Shown here in pieces: positions 26,054-35,269 of a stretch of DNA of 64,000 bases; the stretch's first letter is position 1, and each line of letters opens with the position of its first letter. Source of the stretch: an uncultured Clostridia bacterium (lineage in GTDB: Bacteria; Bacillota; Clostridia; Oscillospirales; Acutalibacteraceae); NCBI GenBank assembly GCA_937876375.1, contig CALEHY010000021.1, forward strand, positions 15,353 through 79,352, in the 5' to 3' direction. The notes beneath the pieces are model-generated. The model was not told where the DNA came from, searched no databases, and was given only the letters and a program-made list of their open reading frames with translations. A program made the translations under genes and the position numbers.

Positions 26054-26893
26054 TTACAAATCAATTTCGCCAGTGAAAACAGTAGTAGCAGGACCGGTCA
26101 TAAATACACTGTCCTCTTCGTTTCCACTCCAGCTAATATCCAAATCACCACCGATTAGGTGAATTGTTACATTGTTGTCAGCAAGTCCGTTAAGTATAGC
26201 AGCGACAGCTGTAGCACTAGCACCAGTACCACAAGCAAGTGTTTCGCCAGAGCCACGCTCCCAAACTCGCATCTCAATATTACCTCTGTCCATAACATAT
26301 GCGAACTCTGTGTTTGTTCTGTCAGGGAACACAGCATTGTTCTCGAACATAGGACCAATTTTTTCTAGTGGGAAGTCCTTTGGTGAGCCATCGATGAAGA
26401 TAACAGCGTGTGGATTGCCCATAGATACACAGGTCATCTTGTATTCCTTGCCATCAACGACAATGCTCTGCATAATAGCTCTTTCGCTGTCACAGATAAC
26501 TGGGATATCCTTTGCATTTAGGATAGGCTTGCCCATATCAACTCTTGCTGATAGCATCTTTCCATCCTCAACTGTGAGCTCAAGATATTTTACAGCACCC
26601 ATTGACTCGATAGAGATGCTGGTTTTATCAGTTAGCTTGTTGTCATATACATATTTTGCAACACAACGGATACCGTTACCACACATAGCACCTCTTGAGC
26701 CATCAGCGTTGTACATTACCATTTCAAAATCAGCCTTGGTGCCTTTCTTGATGATAATAATACCGTCACCACCGATACCAAAGTGTCTGTCTGATAGTGC
26801 TATTGCAGCAGCACTTTCGTCAGCAATCTGCTCCTTTGTGCAGTCAAAATAAACATAGTCATTTCCGCAACCGTGCATTTTAGTAAATTTCAT
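26054..26893 (-). CDS. dapF: diaminopimelate epimerase
   Basis: DapF interconverts LL- and meso-diaminopimelate without a cofactor. The two catalytic cysteines are visible: C71 in AMCGNGIRC and C221 in LACGTGASA. The N-terminal MHGCGNDYVYFD motif is typical. The length of 279 residues fits. It is 30 bp downstream of the ANTAR gene and 19 bp upstream of dapL. The ribosome site is GGGTGAT, five bases before the ATG. Confidence 0.96.
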   Translation of the reverse strand: MKFTKMHGCGNDYVYFDCTKEQIADESAAAIALSDRHFGIGGDGIIIIKKGTKADFEMVMYNADGSRGAMCGNGIRCVAKYVYDNKLTDKTSISIESMGAVKYLELTVEDGKMLSARVDMGKPILNAKDIPVICDSERAIMQSIVVDGKEYKMTCVSMGNPHAVIFIDGSPKDFPLEKIGPMFENNAVFPDRTNTEFAYVMDRGNIEMRVWERGSGETLACGTGASATAVAAILNGLADNNVTIHLIGGDLDISWSGNEEDSVFMTGPATTVFTGEIDL

Positions 26894-26923
26894 TATAAAT
26901 CACCCTTAATAAATCACTCTTAA

Positions 26924-27436
26924 CTATTTTTGCTCAATGATTTCTCTTGCTATGTCAACAATGCTTCTGCTCTGTTGCATGCTTAATTTTTGCAGATGCT
27001 TGTGAGCCTGCATCTCGGACATACTCTCTGTACTCATTAGCACAGCCTTCGCACTGGATATATACTGTGCATCGTCATTATCTCGGCTAGTATATGAGCT
27101 GTCGCTAGATACCAATGTGTGAATAATGTTGGTGAATTCCTCTCTGTCCAGTGGTAGTGGAATGCTAATGAAATTGCCCATATAGCTTTCTCTTCCACCT
27201 TTAGAAAGGGCGACGATATCAAAGCCAGCTGGCAAACGCTCAGCCAGTACACCTGCCGACATATCACGCAGAATACTCGCACACACGATTACTCCACCAC
27301 GCATATCAGCTGCGATACCTAGTACACTAGCACCAGTAGCGCATATATGAGAGACATACATTCCTTCATTCTCTAATACGTTACGAAGTTGCAATGCAGT
27401 CTCTTTGATAGGGTAGGCAATGATAATGCTCTTCAT
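26924..27436 (-). CDS. ANTAR-domain protein with degenerate receiver
   Basis: The C-terminal 55 residues form an ANTAR domain (AKAVLMSTESMSEMQAHKHL, then QQSRSIVDIAREII). ANTAR domains bind tandem-hairpin RNA and block terminators. The N-terminal 110 residues have receiver-like alternation of strands and helices. At the phosphorylation position (GVIVCASILRDM) a Cys stands where Asp is expected, so phospho-control is unlikely. ATG 27436 lies 10 nt after GGAG; a TTG two codons upstream is the alternative. As first gene of the dapF-dapL-purC-purB run it may regulate that transcript or act in trans. No tandem hairpins were noticed in its short leader. Confidence 0.82.
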   Translation of the reverse strand: MKSIIIAYPIKETALQLRNVLENEGMYVSHICATGASVLGIAADMRGGVIVCASILRDMSAGVLAERLPAGFDIVALSKGGRESYMGNFISIPLPLDREEFTNIIHTLVSSDSSYTSRDNDDAQYISSAKAVLMSTESMSEMQAHKHLQKLSMQQSRSIVDIAREIIEQK

Positions 27437-27466
27437 ACTCAAAAAACTCCATTATAATTGGTTACT

Positions 27467-27496
27467 ATTATAGCATATTATATTAAAAAGTAGCAA
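27467..27496 (-). promoter_or_regulatory. promoter of the ANTAR-dap-pur operon
   Basis: TTGCTA (27491-27496), an 18-nt spacer and consensus TATAAT (27467-27472) on the minus strand. Confidence 0.5.
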
Positions 27497-27563
27497 CACA
27501 AATTACCTCAATATTTGGTTAAAATTTTGTAATATTTGCACAGTTAGTGAATTTTTGGCTATT

Positions 27564-27614
27564 TTGTGACAAAATGCACATAATTTTGGATTTTTGCAAA
27601 AAATCTTGTAACAA
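27564..27614. promoter_or_regulatory. paired TTGTNACAA sites upstream of glgB
   Basis: TTGTGACAA (27564-27572) and TTGTAACAA (27606-27614) are 9-bp palindromes exactly 42 bp apart, four helical turns. The second ends 16 bp before the glgB -35 box. They look like paired sites for a dimeric regulator; the regulator is unknown. Confidence 0.4.
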
Positions 27615-27630
27615 AATAACCAAAAAACAC

Positions 27631-27659
27631 TTGAAATTTGCACCCATAGGTGATATTAT
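27631..27659 (+). promoter_or_regulatory. promoter of the glycogen operon
   Basis: TTGAAA (27631-27636), a 17-nt spacer and TATTAT (27654-27659), leaving an untranslated leader of about 60 nt. Confidence 0.6.
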
Positions 27660-27725
27660 AAGACTATAATTAGGATTATTATAGGAAATAGTGCGTAGTT
27701 TTGCGCTTATTGAAGGAGAAATTAT

Positions 27726-29633
27726 ATGATAAAGGTTAAGGAGGAGTACCAGCTCCCATTGTATTTGTTCCATGGTGGAACGAATTACAAGGCATATGAA
27801 TTCTTTGGCGTTCATAAGGTTTCGAAGAACACATATGCATTTAGAGTATGGGCACCTAACGCTGATGGTGTTAGCGTTGTTGGTGACTTTAACTCTTGGG
27901 ACGAGAATGCTCATAAATGCTTTCCTATTTCACCTGGTGTGTGGGAAGCTGTTATCGATAATGTTAATGTCTACGATTGCTATAAATATGCTATAAAGAC
28001 CAAGGACGGCAAAACCTTGATGAAGGCTGACCCTTATGCTGTTCATCAGGAGACTAGACCATCCACTGGCTCAAAGGTGTACGAGCTATCTGATTACAAG
28101 TGGAAGGACCAAAAGTGGCAGGAGTCCAAGGCTGGTAGCAATATCCTAGACAAGCCAGTTAATATCTACGAGATACATTTTGGCTCATGGAAACAGCATG
28201 ATGATGGCAATTTCTTGACATATAGGGAGATGGCTGATGAGCTTGTTCCTTATGTTAAGGATATGGGATACACTCATATTGAGATGCTACCTATTATGGA
28301 ATATCCATTTGATGGCTCTTGGGGCTATCAGGTAACTGGATATTTTGCTCCAACCTCTCGATACGGCGTTCCAGAGGATTTAATGTATTTTATCGACAAG
28401 TGCCATAAGAACAATATTGGCGTTATTCTTGACTGGGTGCCAGCTCATTTTCCAAAGGACGCTCACGGTCTGTATGAGTTTGATGGTACTTGCTGTTATG
28501 AGTATGCTGATTTGCAAAAGGGTGAGCATAAGGAGTGGGGAACAAGAGTGTTCGACTACTCCAAGAATGAGGTTAAATCATTCCTTATCTCATCTGCTAA
28601 TTACTGGCTAGAGAAATTCCATTTTGATGGTATTCGTGTTGACGCTGTAGCGTCTATGCTCTATCTCGATTATGGCAGAGAAAATGGTCAGTGGACACCA
28701 AACAAGAATGGTGGCAGAGAGAATTTGGAGGCTGTTGATTTCTTCCGTCAGCTCAATTCAACATTGTTCAAGGAGCACCCTAGTGTAATGATGATTGCCG
28801 AGGAGTCTACTGCTTGGCCAATGATTACTATGCCTACTGATATCGGTGGACTTGGATTTAACTTTAAGTGGAATATGGGCTGGATGAACGATATGCTTCG
28901 TTACACCTCGCTCGACCCACTGTTCCGTAAAGGCAATCACAACTGTATTACATTCAGCTTCTTCTATGCATTTTCGGAGAATTTTGTGCTACCTATCAGT
29001 CACGACGAGGTCGTTCACGGTAAATGTAGCTTGATTAACAAGATGCCTGGCGAATATGATATGAAATTTGACGGTATGCGTCTGTTCCTTGCATATATGT
29101 TCGCACACCCTGGCAAGAAGCTTTTGTTTATGGGTAGTGAGTTCGGTCAGTTTATCGAATGGAATTACAAGCAGGGTCTTGATTGGCTACTACTTGATTA
29201 CGATAAGCATAAGAAATTGCAGGGCTTCACAAAGGAGCTTAACAAGTTTTACAAGACTCATTCAGAGCTATGGGAGATTGACTATAGCTGGGAGGGCTTC
29301 CAGTGGATTTCGTCAGAGGATAATTGCAACAGCGTTATCGCATTTAGACGAATTAATAAGAATGGCGACGAGATTATCGCTGTGTTCAACTGGACACCTA
29401 ACGGCTTTGATAGCTACAAGATTGGCGTTCCAGAGGCTGGAACATACAAGGTAGTCCTTGATACCTCATTAGAGAAATTTGGTGGTGACAAGGCTAGATT
29501 GTCCGGCACATACAAGGCAAAGAAGGACCCAATCCATGGTCTTGATTACTGTATCGACCTAAAGCTTCATGGTCTATCTGCAGTCTATATTCAAAAAACA
29601 GCTGACAAAAAGGCTGATAAAAGTAAGAAATAA
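27726..29633 (+). CDS. glgB: 1,4-alpha-glucan branching enzyme (GH13)
   Basis: GlgB cuts linear alpha-1,4-glucan and reattaches it as alpha-1,6 branches on glycogen. The 635-residue protein has an N-terminal CBM48 module (about 25-110, FRVWAPNADGVSVVGDFNSW). The GH13 barrel carries the nucleophile in GIRVDAVASML (D306), the acid/base in MIAEESTAWP (E359) and SHDEVVHGK (D about 427). A beta-sandwich ends the protein, followed by a Lys-rich tail. It leads glgB-glgC-glgD-glgA, a complete pathway from glucose-1-phosphate to branched glycogen. The ribosome site is GAAGGAGAAATT. Confidence 0.97.
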   Translation: MIKVKEEYQLPLYLFHGGTNYKAYEFFGVHKVSKNTYAFRVWAPNADGVSVVGDFNSWDENAHKCFPISPGVWEAVIDNVNVYDCYKYAIKTKDGKTLMKADPYAVHQETRPSTGSKVYELSDYKWKDQKWQESKAGSNILDKPVNIYEIHFGSWKQHDDGNFLTYREMADELVPYVKDMGYTHIEMLPIMEYPFDGSWGYQVTGYFAPTSRYGVPEDLMYFIDKCHKNNIGVILDWVPAHFPKDAHGLYEFDGTCCYEYADLQKGEHKEWGTRVFDYSKNEVKSFLISSANYWLEKFHFDGIRVDAVASMLYLDYGRENGQWTPNKNGGRENLEAVDFFRQLNSTLFKEHPSVMMIAEESTAWPMITMPTDIGGLGFNFKWNMGWMNDMLRYTSLDPLFRKGNHNCITFSFFYAFSENFVLPISHDEVVHGKCSLINKMPGEYDMKFDGMRLFLAYMFAHPGKKLLFMGSEFGQFIEWNYKQGLDWLLLDYDKHKKLQGFTKELNKFYKTHSELWEIDYSWEGFQWISSEDNCNSVIAFRRINKNGDEIIAVFNWTPNGFDSYKIGVPEAGTYKVVLDTSLEKFGGDKARLSGTYKAKKDPIHGLDYCIDLKLHGLSAVYIQKTADKKADKSKK

Positions 29634-29651
29634 TTTAGGAGGAATATATAA

Positions 29652-30860
29652 ATGTCTCATAAAACAGATGTTGTAGCAATGCTACTTGCTGGTGGTCAGG
29701 GTAGTCGTCTTGGCGTTCTCACAAAGAGTATTGCAAAGCCAGCAGTTCCATACGGTGGTAACTATCGTATCATCGATTTCCCACTATCAAACTGCGTTAA
29801 TTCTGGTATTTACACCGTTGGTGTTCTTACACAGTATCAACCACTTGTACTAAATGATTATCTCGGCAATGGTCAGCCTTGGGATTTGGATCGCCTAAAT
29901 GGTGGTGTTCATGTTCTTTCTCCATACGAGGCTATTGGTGGTGCTGAGTGGTACAAGGGTACAGCAAATGCTATTTACCAAAATATCGCTTTCATCGAGA
30001 AATATGATCCAGAGTATGTTGTTATCCTATCTGGTGACCATATCTACAAGATGGATTATGCAAAGATGATTGATTTCCATAAGAAGAATAATGCTGATTG
30101 TACTATCGCTGTACTTGAGGTGCCTTGGGAGGAGGCTTCTCGTTTCGGTATTCTTGCTACTGACGAGAATGAGCAGATTTACGAATTTGCAGAGAAGCCA
30201 GCAGAGCCAAAGTCAAACAAGGCTTCTATGGGCGTATATGTATTCTCTTGGGATAAGCTTCGCAAGTATCTAACAGAGGATGAGGCTGACCCTAATTCAT
30301 CAAACGATTTTGGTAAGAATATTATTCCAAATATGCTTGATGACGGACAGAGAATGTTCGCTTATCCATTCAAGGGCTATTGGAAGGACGTTGGTACTAT
30401 CGACTCTCTATGGGAGGCTAATCTTGATATCATCAACCCTAATGTTGACCTTGATTTGAGCGACAAGTCTTGGAGAATTTATAGCCGTAATCCTATGGCT
30501 CCACCTCATTATGTTGGACCAAATGCTGTTATCGAGAATTCATCTATCAGCGAAGGCTGTGAGATTGACGGTACAGTTGATTATTCAGTTATTTCACCAA
30601 ACGCTATTATCGAAGAGGGTGCTGACGTTCAGTATTCAGTAGTTATGCCTGGTGCAAAGATTAAGAAGGGTGCAAAGGTTTACTACTCAATCATCGCTGA
30701 GGACGCTGTTATCGAGGAGGATGCACAGGTTGGTGCTATCCCAGAAAATCTTGACAACCCAGAGGCTTGGGGCGTTGCAGTTGTTGGCTCATCAGCAGTT
30801 ATTACAAAGGGCAAGACAGTTGCTCCATCAGATATGATAGCTTCAGGGGAGGAGGTATAA
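29652..30860 (+). CDS. glgC: glucose-1-phosphate adenylyltransferase, catalytic subunit
   Basis: GlgC makes ADP-glucose from glucose-1-phosphate and ATP, the committed step of glycogen synthesis. The 402-residue protein has the N-terminal nucleotide motif [14 protein letters not shown] (about 12-25), the KPAVPYGG site and [11 protein letters not shown] left-handed beta-helix with hexapeptide repeats fills residues about 290-400. It is 19 bp after glgB and two bases before glgD. In Firmicutes GlgC usually works as a heteromer with GlgD, consistent with this pairing. Confidence 0.96.
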   Translation: MSHKTDVVAMLLAGGQGSRLGVLTKSIAKPAVPYGGNYRIIDFPLSNCVNSGIYTVGVLTQYQPLVLNDYLGNGQPWDLDRLNGGVHVLSPYEAIGGAEWYKGTANAIYQNIAFIEKYDPEYVVILSGDHIYKMDYAKMIDFHKKNNADCTIAVLEVPWEEASRFGILATDENEQIYEFAEKPAEPKSNKASMGVYVFSWDKLRKYLTEDEADPNSSNDFGKNIIPNMLDDGQRMFAYPFKGYWKDVGTIDSLWEANLDIINPNVDLDLSDKSWRIYSRNPMAPPHYVGPNAVIENSSISEGCEIDGTVDYSVISPNAIIEEGADVQYSVVMPGAKIKKGAKVYYSIIAEDAVIEEDAQVGAIPENLDNPEAWGVAVVGSSAVITKGKTVAPSDMIASGEEV

Positions 30861-30862
30861 GT

Positions 30863-31984
30863 ATGAACGGAAAAAATGTACTTGGAATGATTTTTGCAAA
30901 CATTCACGAGGAGTCTTTAGAGACACTTACTGATATGAGAACAATGGGCTCTGTTCCATTCTGCTCTCGTTATCGTCTTATCGATTTTCCTCTCTCTAAT
31001 ATGGTAGAGAGCTCTGTAACAAAGATTGGTGTTGTTACAAATGCAAACTTTAACTCACTTATGGACCATGTTGGCACTGGTAAGCCTTGGGATTTGAGTC
31101 GTAAGAATGATGGTCTATATCTTCTACCACCATATTCTATCAACTCTGTTACTATGTGGGGCAACAGAATTGACGCTATCTATGGCAATATGGGATTCTT
31201 GGACCAGAGCAATCAAGAGTATGTTCTTATGTCAGATTGCTACAATGTTCTATCTCTTGATTACAACAAGATTTTTGAAGCACACGAGAAGAGTGGCGCT
31301 GATATCACCATCGTTGGTGTAAAGGCAAAGAAACCAGCTAATATTAGCTCTGTTTTAGTATTCACTGACGTTGCAGAGGATGGACAGATTAAGGACGCTG
31401 TTGTTGACCCAGATGCTGATGAGGTATTCTACTCAACAAACATCATCCTTATGAAGAAATATCTTCTTCAGACACTTATCACTAACGCTCATTCAAAGAA
31501 TGAGGTATCTTTCCAGCGTAGCATCATTATGCCAGCTATTAAGAACAAGAAGGTATTTGCTTACGATGCTACTGACAGCTTCGTTGGTACTATCGACTCT
31601 GTTCAGAGCTACTATGATATTTCTATGTCACTACTTGACAAGAATAACAAGAACAAGCTATTCACTCCAGCTCGTCCTATCTATACTAAGGAGAGAGACG
31701 ATATGCCTACTCTATATGGTATGGATGCAAAGGTAACAAGCTCACTTGTTGCTGACGGCTGTGAGATTAAGGGCACAGTTGAGAACTGTATTCTATTCAA
31801 GGGTGTTAAGGTTGAGGCTGGCGCTGTTGTTAAGAATTCTATTCTTATGCAGGACACAGTAGTTGGTGAAAATTCAAAGATTAACTATATTATCGCTGAC
31901 AAGAATTGTAGCATCAAGTCTGGCGTTGAGCTATCTGGTGCAGCAAACTATCCAGTAAGCTTGTCAAAGGATACAAGAATTTAA
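30863..31984 (+). CDS. glgD: glucose-1-phosphate adenylyltransferase, GlgD subunit
   Basis: GlgD is the regulatory or weakly catalytic partner of GlgC in Firmicutes. The N-terminal motif MIFANIHEE replaces the GGxGxRL nucleotide loop of GlgC, as expected for this subunit, while SRYRLIDFPLSN and a C-terminal hexapeptide beta-helix (about 280-370) remain. ATG 30863 with GGGGAGGAGG upstream gives 373 residues; the frame extends further into glgC, but that extension has no homology. It lies between glgC and glgA in the operon. Confidence 0.95.
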   Translation: MNGKNVLGMIFANIHEESLETLTDMRTMGSVPFCSRYRLIDFPLSNMVESSVTKIGVVTNANFNSLMDHVGTGKPWDLSRKNDGLYLLPPYSINSVTMWGNRIDAIYGNMGFLDQSNQEYVLMSDCYNVLSLDYNKIFEAHEKSGADITIVGVKAKKPANISSVLVFTDVAEDGQIKDAVVDPDADEVFYSTNIILMKKYLLQTLITNAHSKNEVSFQRSIIMPAIKNKKVFAYDATDSFVGTIDSVQSYYDISMSLLDKNNKNKLFTPARPIYTKERDDMPTLYGMDAKVTSSLVADGCEIKGTVENCILFKGVKVEAGAVVKNSILMQDTVVGENSKINYIIADKNCSIKSGVELSGAANYPVSLSKDTRI

Positions 31985-31998
31985 TTAGGAGAAATAAA

Positions 31999-33426
31999 AT
32001 GAAGGTTTTATATGTTGCTTCCGAGGCTAATCCTTTTATGGCGTCTGGTGGACTTGGCGACGTTGCTGGCTCATTGCCAGTAGCACTTCGCAAGCGTCTC
32101 ATTGGTTGTCGTGTTGTTATGCCACTATATGACTCTATCAAGCAGGAGTTTAAGGATAAGATGAAATTCATCACCTCTATCTCTGTTCCAGTATCTTGGA
32201 GAAGACAGTATTGTGGTATTTTTGAGGCAAAGCACAATGGTGTTATCTTCTATTTCCTAGATAACCAGTACTATTTCAAGCGTGATGGTATCTATGGTCA
32301 CTATGATGATGCAGAGAGATTTGCTTTCTTCTCACGAGCAGTATTGGAGATTATTCCTCATCTTGATTGGAAGCCAGATATCATTCACTGTAATGATTGG
32401 CAGAGTGCTCTAACACCATTATACTACAGCATTTATTATGCTAACCAGATTGGCTATGAGAATATTAAGACAGTATTTACTATCCACAATATTCAGTACC
32501 AGGGCAAGTATGGTGATGAGCTTATTGATGACGTTCTTGGTATCGCACCAGAGCATCAGAATCTCATTATGTACGATGGACTCGTTAACTTCCTAAAGGC
32601 TGGTATCGAGTGTTCAAATAAGGTTACTACTGTATCACCTACCTATGCAAAGGAGATACTTGACCCATGGTTCTCACATGGTCTTGATCCTATCCTTAAT
32701 CAGCGTAGCTGGAAACTATGTGGTATTCTTAATGGTATCGACGTTGATGGCTATAATCCAGAGACCGACCCATATATCACACAGACATACAATGTTGAAA
32801 ATTCTGCCGAGGGCAAGGCTGCTAACAAAAAGGCTTTGCAGGAGGCTATGGGTATGGCTGTTAGAGACGACGTACCACTCATCGGTATCGTATCTCGTCT
32901 AGCTGGTCATAAGGGCTTTGACCTTATGAAAGAGGTGCTAGAGAAGAGCCTATGGGAGCGTGACGTTCAGTACGTTATCCTTGGTTCTGGTGAATGGCAG
33001 TATGAGAGCTTCTTCCGTGAGCTACACGACAAGTATCCTGACAAGGTTGGACTTACTATCGGCTTTATTCCAGAGCTTGCACACAAGATTTATGCTGGTG
33101 CAGACTTGTTCCTAATGCCTAGCAAGAGCGAGCCTTGTGGTCTGTCACAGATGGTTGCACTACGCTATGGTACATTGCCAATTGTTCGTGAGACCGGTGG
33201 TCTTAAGGATTCTATCAGCGACAGTGGTGATGGCGAGGGTAATGGATTTACATTCCAGACCTACGATGCATACGATATGTTAGGTGCTATCTATCGTGGT
33301 GTTGATGCTTACTACAATCGTGAGTATTGGCCAACACTTGTTGAGCGTGCACTTGAGTGCGATATGTCTTGGGGCAAGAGCGCTAACGAGTATATTAAAA
33401 TGTATAAGTCATTACTTAAGGACTAA
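31999..33426 (+). CDS. glgA: glycogen synthase (GT5)
   Basis: GlgA elongates alpha-1,4-glucan with ADP-glucose. The 475-residue protein shows the N-terminal ADP-glucose motif (ASEANPFMASGGLGDV, with Ala in place of the usual Lys of KTGGL), WQSALTPLYY, TIHNIQYQG and the C-terminal GT-B motif PSKSEPCGLSQM with the GT5 glutamate. It is the last gene of the operon and is followed by a strong terminator. The loss of the first-motif lysine is also seen in other SGGL-type synthases and need not mean inactivity. Confidence 0.95.
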   Translation: MKVLYVASEANPFMASGGLGDVAGSLPVALRKRLIGCRVVMPLYDSIKQEFKDKMKFITSISVPVSWRRQYCGIFEAKHNGVIFYFLDNQYYFKRDGIYGHYDDAERFAFFSRAVLEIIPHLDWKPDIIHCNDWQSALTPLYYSIYYANQIGYENIKTVFTIHNIQYQGKYGDELIDDVLGIAPEHQNLIMYDGLVNFLKAGIECSNKVTTVSPTYAKEILDPWFSHGLDPILNQRSWKLCGILNGIDVDGYNPETDPYITQTYNVENSAEGKAANKKALQEAMGMAVRDDVPLIGIVSRLAGHKGFDLMKEVLEKSLWERDVQYVILGSGEWQYESFFRELHDKYPDKVGLTIGFIPELAHKIYAGADLFLMPSKSEPCGLSQMVALRYGTLPIVRETGGLKDSISDSGDGEGNGFTFQTYDAYDMLGAIYRGVDAYYNREYWPTLVERALECDMSWGKSANEYIKMYKSLLKD

Positions 33427-33442
33427 TATAAAAGATAATAAT

Positions 33443-33475
33443 AAAGGTGGTGCAGTTTTTCTGCACCACCTTTTT
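33443..33475. terminator. terminator of the glycogen operon
   Basis: A perfect stem AAGGTGGTGCAG/CTGCACCACCTT with a TTTTT loop and trailing T-run. Its symmetry lets it also stop the convergent lipoprotein gene. Confidence 0.9.
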
Positions 33476-33480
33476 ATTTA

Positions 33481-35115
33481 TTAGTTTTCCCAACATACTG
33501 ACTCTGCATTTTGAACGCTTGGGAATGAATTTTTTATGATTTCAATTAAATAATCTGCCTTTTTTCTAAGCACTTCATTTTCGAGTGCAGGACCTCCACC
33601 AGTGTAAAGATAAGAGAAAATTTCGGCTCTTTCCTCAACATTATTTGTTGCTGAATAATCTGTTAAGAATTGTTTTTCATCAAATTTATATTCAGGATGC
33701 GTTTCTTCATCTGGATTGTATTCACGCTCAAAGCCTTTGTTGAATTCATCCCATTTTTCATAATAGCTATCGTCGTAGTCGGCTAGCCTTGCTTCAAAAA
33801 GATGCATAAATTCGTGAGAAAGATTTGTCATTGTAACACCGTTAAATGGGAAACATACTTCCATTGGATCAACAAAGTTCTGTGCGAATGCACCAGCATC
33901 AAAGGTTATTTCACTTACAAGGTCAATTCTAATTCCAGACATTTCAGCATCTTTGTTCTTATAGCCAGAATAAATTTCGCTTATCATTCCGTCAGGTAGT
34001 GAATCAAAAAAAGTATCAATCGCATTTAGATTATCATATAGCAAAACCTGATTTGGCTCTTCCTTACAGCTAACATTGTCAACAATGTTTTCGTTAGGCT
34101 CATTGATATAAACATCAACGCCATATTCATCCTTGATATCTTTTATCTTTTGGGTATTAAATGTATTAAAGTCTGTGCAGCTCTTTATATCAAGAGTTTT
34201 GTTTGTTGGCTCATTTTGGTAATTCCAGCAGAAGATTTTGTGGACGAAATCGTTCTCGTTTTCATAGTTACTCAAGTATTCTGTACAAACAACATATTTA
34301 TCCCCAATACCTGTTTGACCTGTTGTTATGTTGTTATATCCATAGTCCTTGGATGCGATAGAAGCACCGTTTATTTCCTTTGCACCCTTGTAGTCAATAA
34401 CCTTAAAGTCTGCACTTTCACCAGAATTGCCATAGGTTTCGCAAAGAACAAATCCGTTGTTAAAACTCATTTCACTTGGCTGATATGTTTTGTCGGTGCT
34501 GAAAATATAAGCTGTATTTGGATCATCGTAAAAATATACTATCTGGTTATTATTTGTTCCACTAAAATCACAAAAGCCATTACGAGCAGCAGACATATTA
34601 GTGTAGAAGTTTGATTTTTTAGCCTCTTCAAGCTCGTCAAAAACTATTCTGTCAGTTTCTTCTATGAAATTCATATTTAAATCATAGTATGCATTTTTCT
34701 TTTCGCTATCGCTAAAAACAACGATTTTGTCATTATCTAGCTCAACACCCCAAAGCTCCTTAATTGGACATTCCTTAAGGTCAAATATATCAACAAGCTT
34801 GTTATTCTTTAAATCATATTTCACTATATAGGTATTGACATCTAAATCATCAAATTCTTCTTCACCAGCAGGGATACAAAGATTTCCGTCTTTGTCAGTG
34901 TATGTGCTAGTCATAAATACTAGAAGGTCGTCTTTGGTACAGAGTGATTGGGCATTTTGGAGATATGCCGGCTCGATATTCATCTCAACAAAGCCAACAG
35001 GCTCCATTTTAGGAGTTTTCGTGGTTTGCTCCTCATTTTGCAAAGTAGAGCATCCACATAATAATACAATCGCAAACACGAGTAAAAATGATAAAATTTT
35101 CTTGTAATTTTTCAT
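33481..35115 (-). CDS. lipoprotein with HExxH metallopeptidase-like domain
   Basis: The N-terminal signal ends in a lipobox (LLCGC, about 16-20), so the protein is probably a surface lipoprotein. Residues about 40-330 are beta-rich with repeated segments such as LDNDKIVVFSD, suggesting a propeller-like domain. The C-terminal part has HEFMH (H434, E435, H438) and, 60 residues later, EERAEIF (E498), the pattern of a gluzincin zinc peptidase. The family was not recognised by name. ATG 35115 gives a clean signal peptide of the 544-residue product; the ATG four codons upstream abuts the ribosome site. It has its own promoter and is convergent with glgA. Confidence 0.75.
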   Translation of the reverse strand: MKNYKKILSFLLVFAIVLLCGCSTLQNEEQTTKTPKMEPVGFVEMNIEPAYLQNAQSLCTKDDLLVFMTSTYTDKDGNLCIPAGEEEFDDLDVNTYIVKYDLKNNKLVDIFDLKECPIKELWGVELDNDKIVVFSDSEKKNAYYDLNMNFIEETDRIVFDELEEAKKSNFYTNMSAARNGFCDFSGTNNNQIVYFYDDPNTAYIFSTDKTYQPSEMSFNNGFVLCETYGNSGESADFKVIDYKGAKEINGASIASKDYGYNNITTGQTGIGDKYVVCTEYLSNYENENDFVHKIFCWNYQNEPTNKTLDIKSCTDFNTFNTQKIKDIKDEYGVDVYINEPNENIVDNVSCKEEPNQVLLYDNLNAIDTFFDSLPDGMISEIYSGYKNKDAEMSGIRIDLVSEITFDAGAFAQNFVDPMEVCFPFNGVTMTNLSHEFMHLFEARLADYDDSYYEKWDEFNKGFEREYNPDEETHPEYKFDEKQFLTDYSATNNVEERAEIFSYLYTGGGPALENEVLRKKADYLIEIIKNSFPSVQNAESVCWEN

Positions 35116-35142
35116 AATTTTCGCCATCCTTTACATAATAGA

Positions 35143-35171
35143 ATAATAGCACTCGTTTTGTCCTTTTTCAA
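35143..35171 (-). promoter_or_regulatory. promoter of the HExxH lipoprotein
   Basis: TTGAAA (35166-35171), a 17-nt spacer and TATTAT (35143-35148) on the minus strand. Confidence 0.55.
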
Positions 35172-35203
35172 TATGAATTGATAAAATATATTTTGATTTT
35201 TGA

Positions 35204-35250
35204 TAAAAATAACTGCCATATCAAAAATCAAAAGTTTTGCTATGGCAGTT
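35204..35250 (-). terminator. terminator after the nuclease gene
   Basis: Stem AACTGCCATA (minus 35250-35241) with TATGGCAGTT (35220-35211) and a 20-nt AT-rich loop, followed by ATTTTTATC on the minus strand. Confidence 0.65.
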
Positions 35251-35269
35251 TCTATTTTGTGGGTATGTT

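Noticed and set aside
26172..26852. 226-residue plus-strand frame
   Set aside because: It is a shadow of dapF, whose catalytic cysteines are intact.
27519..27914. 131-residue minus-strand reading frame
   Set aside because: It overlaps the glgB promoter and the glgB start on the other strand and lacks a ribosome site.
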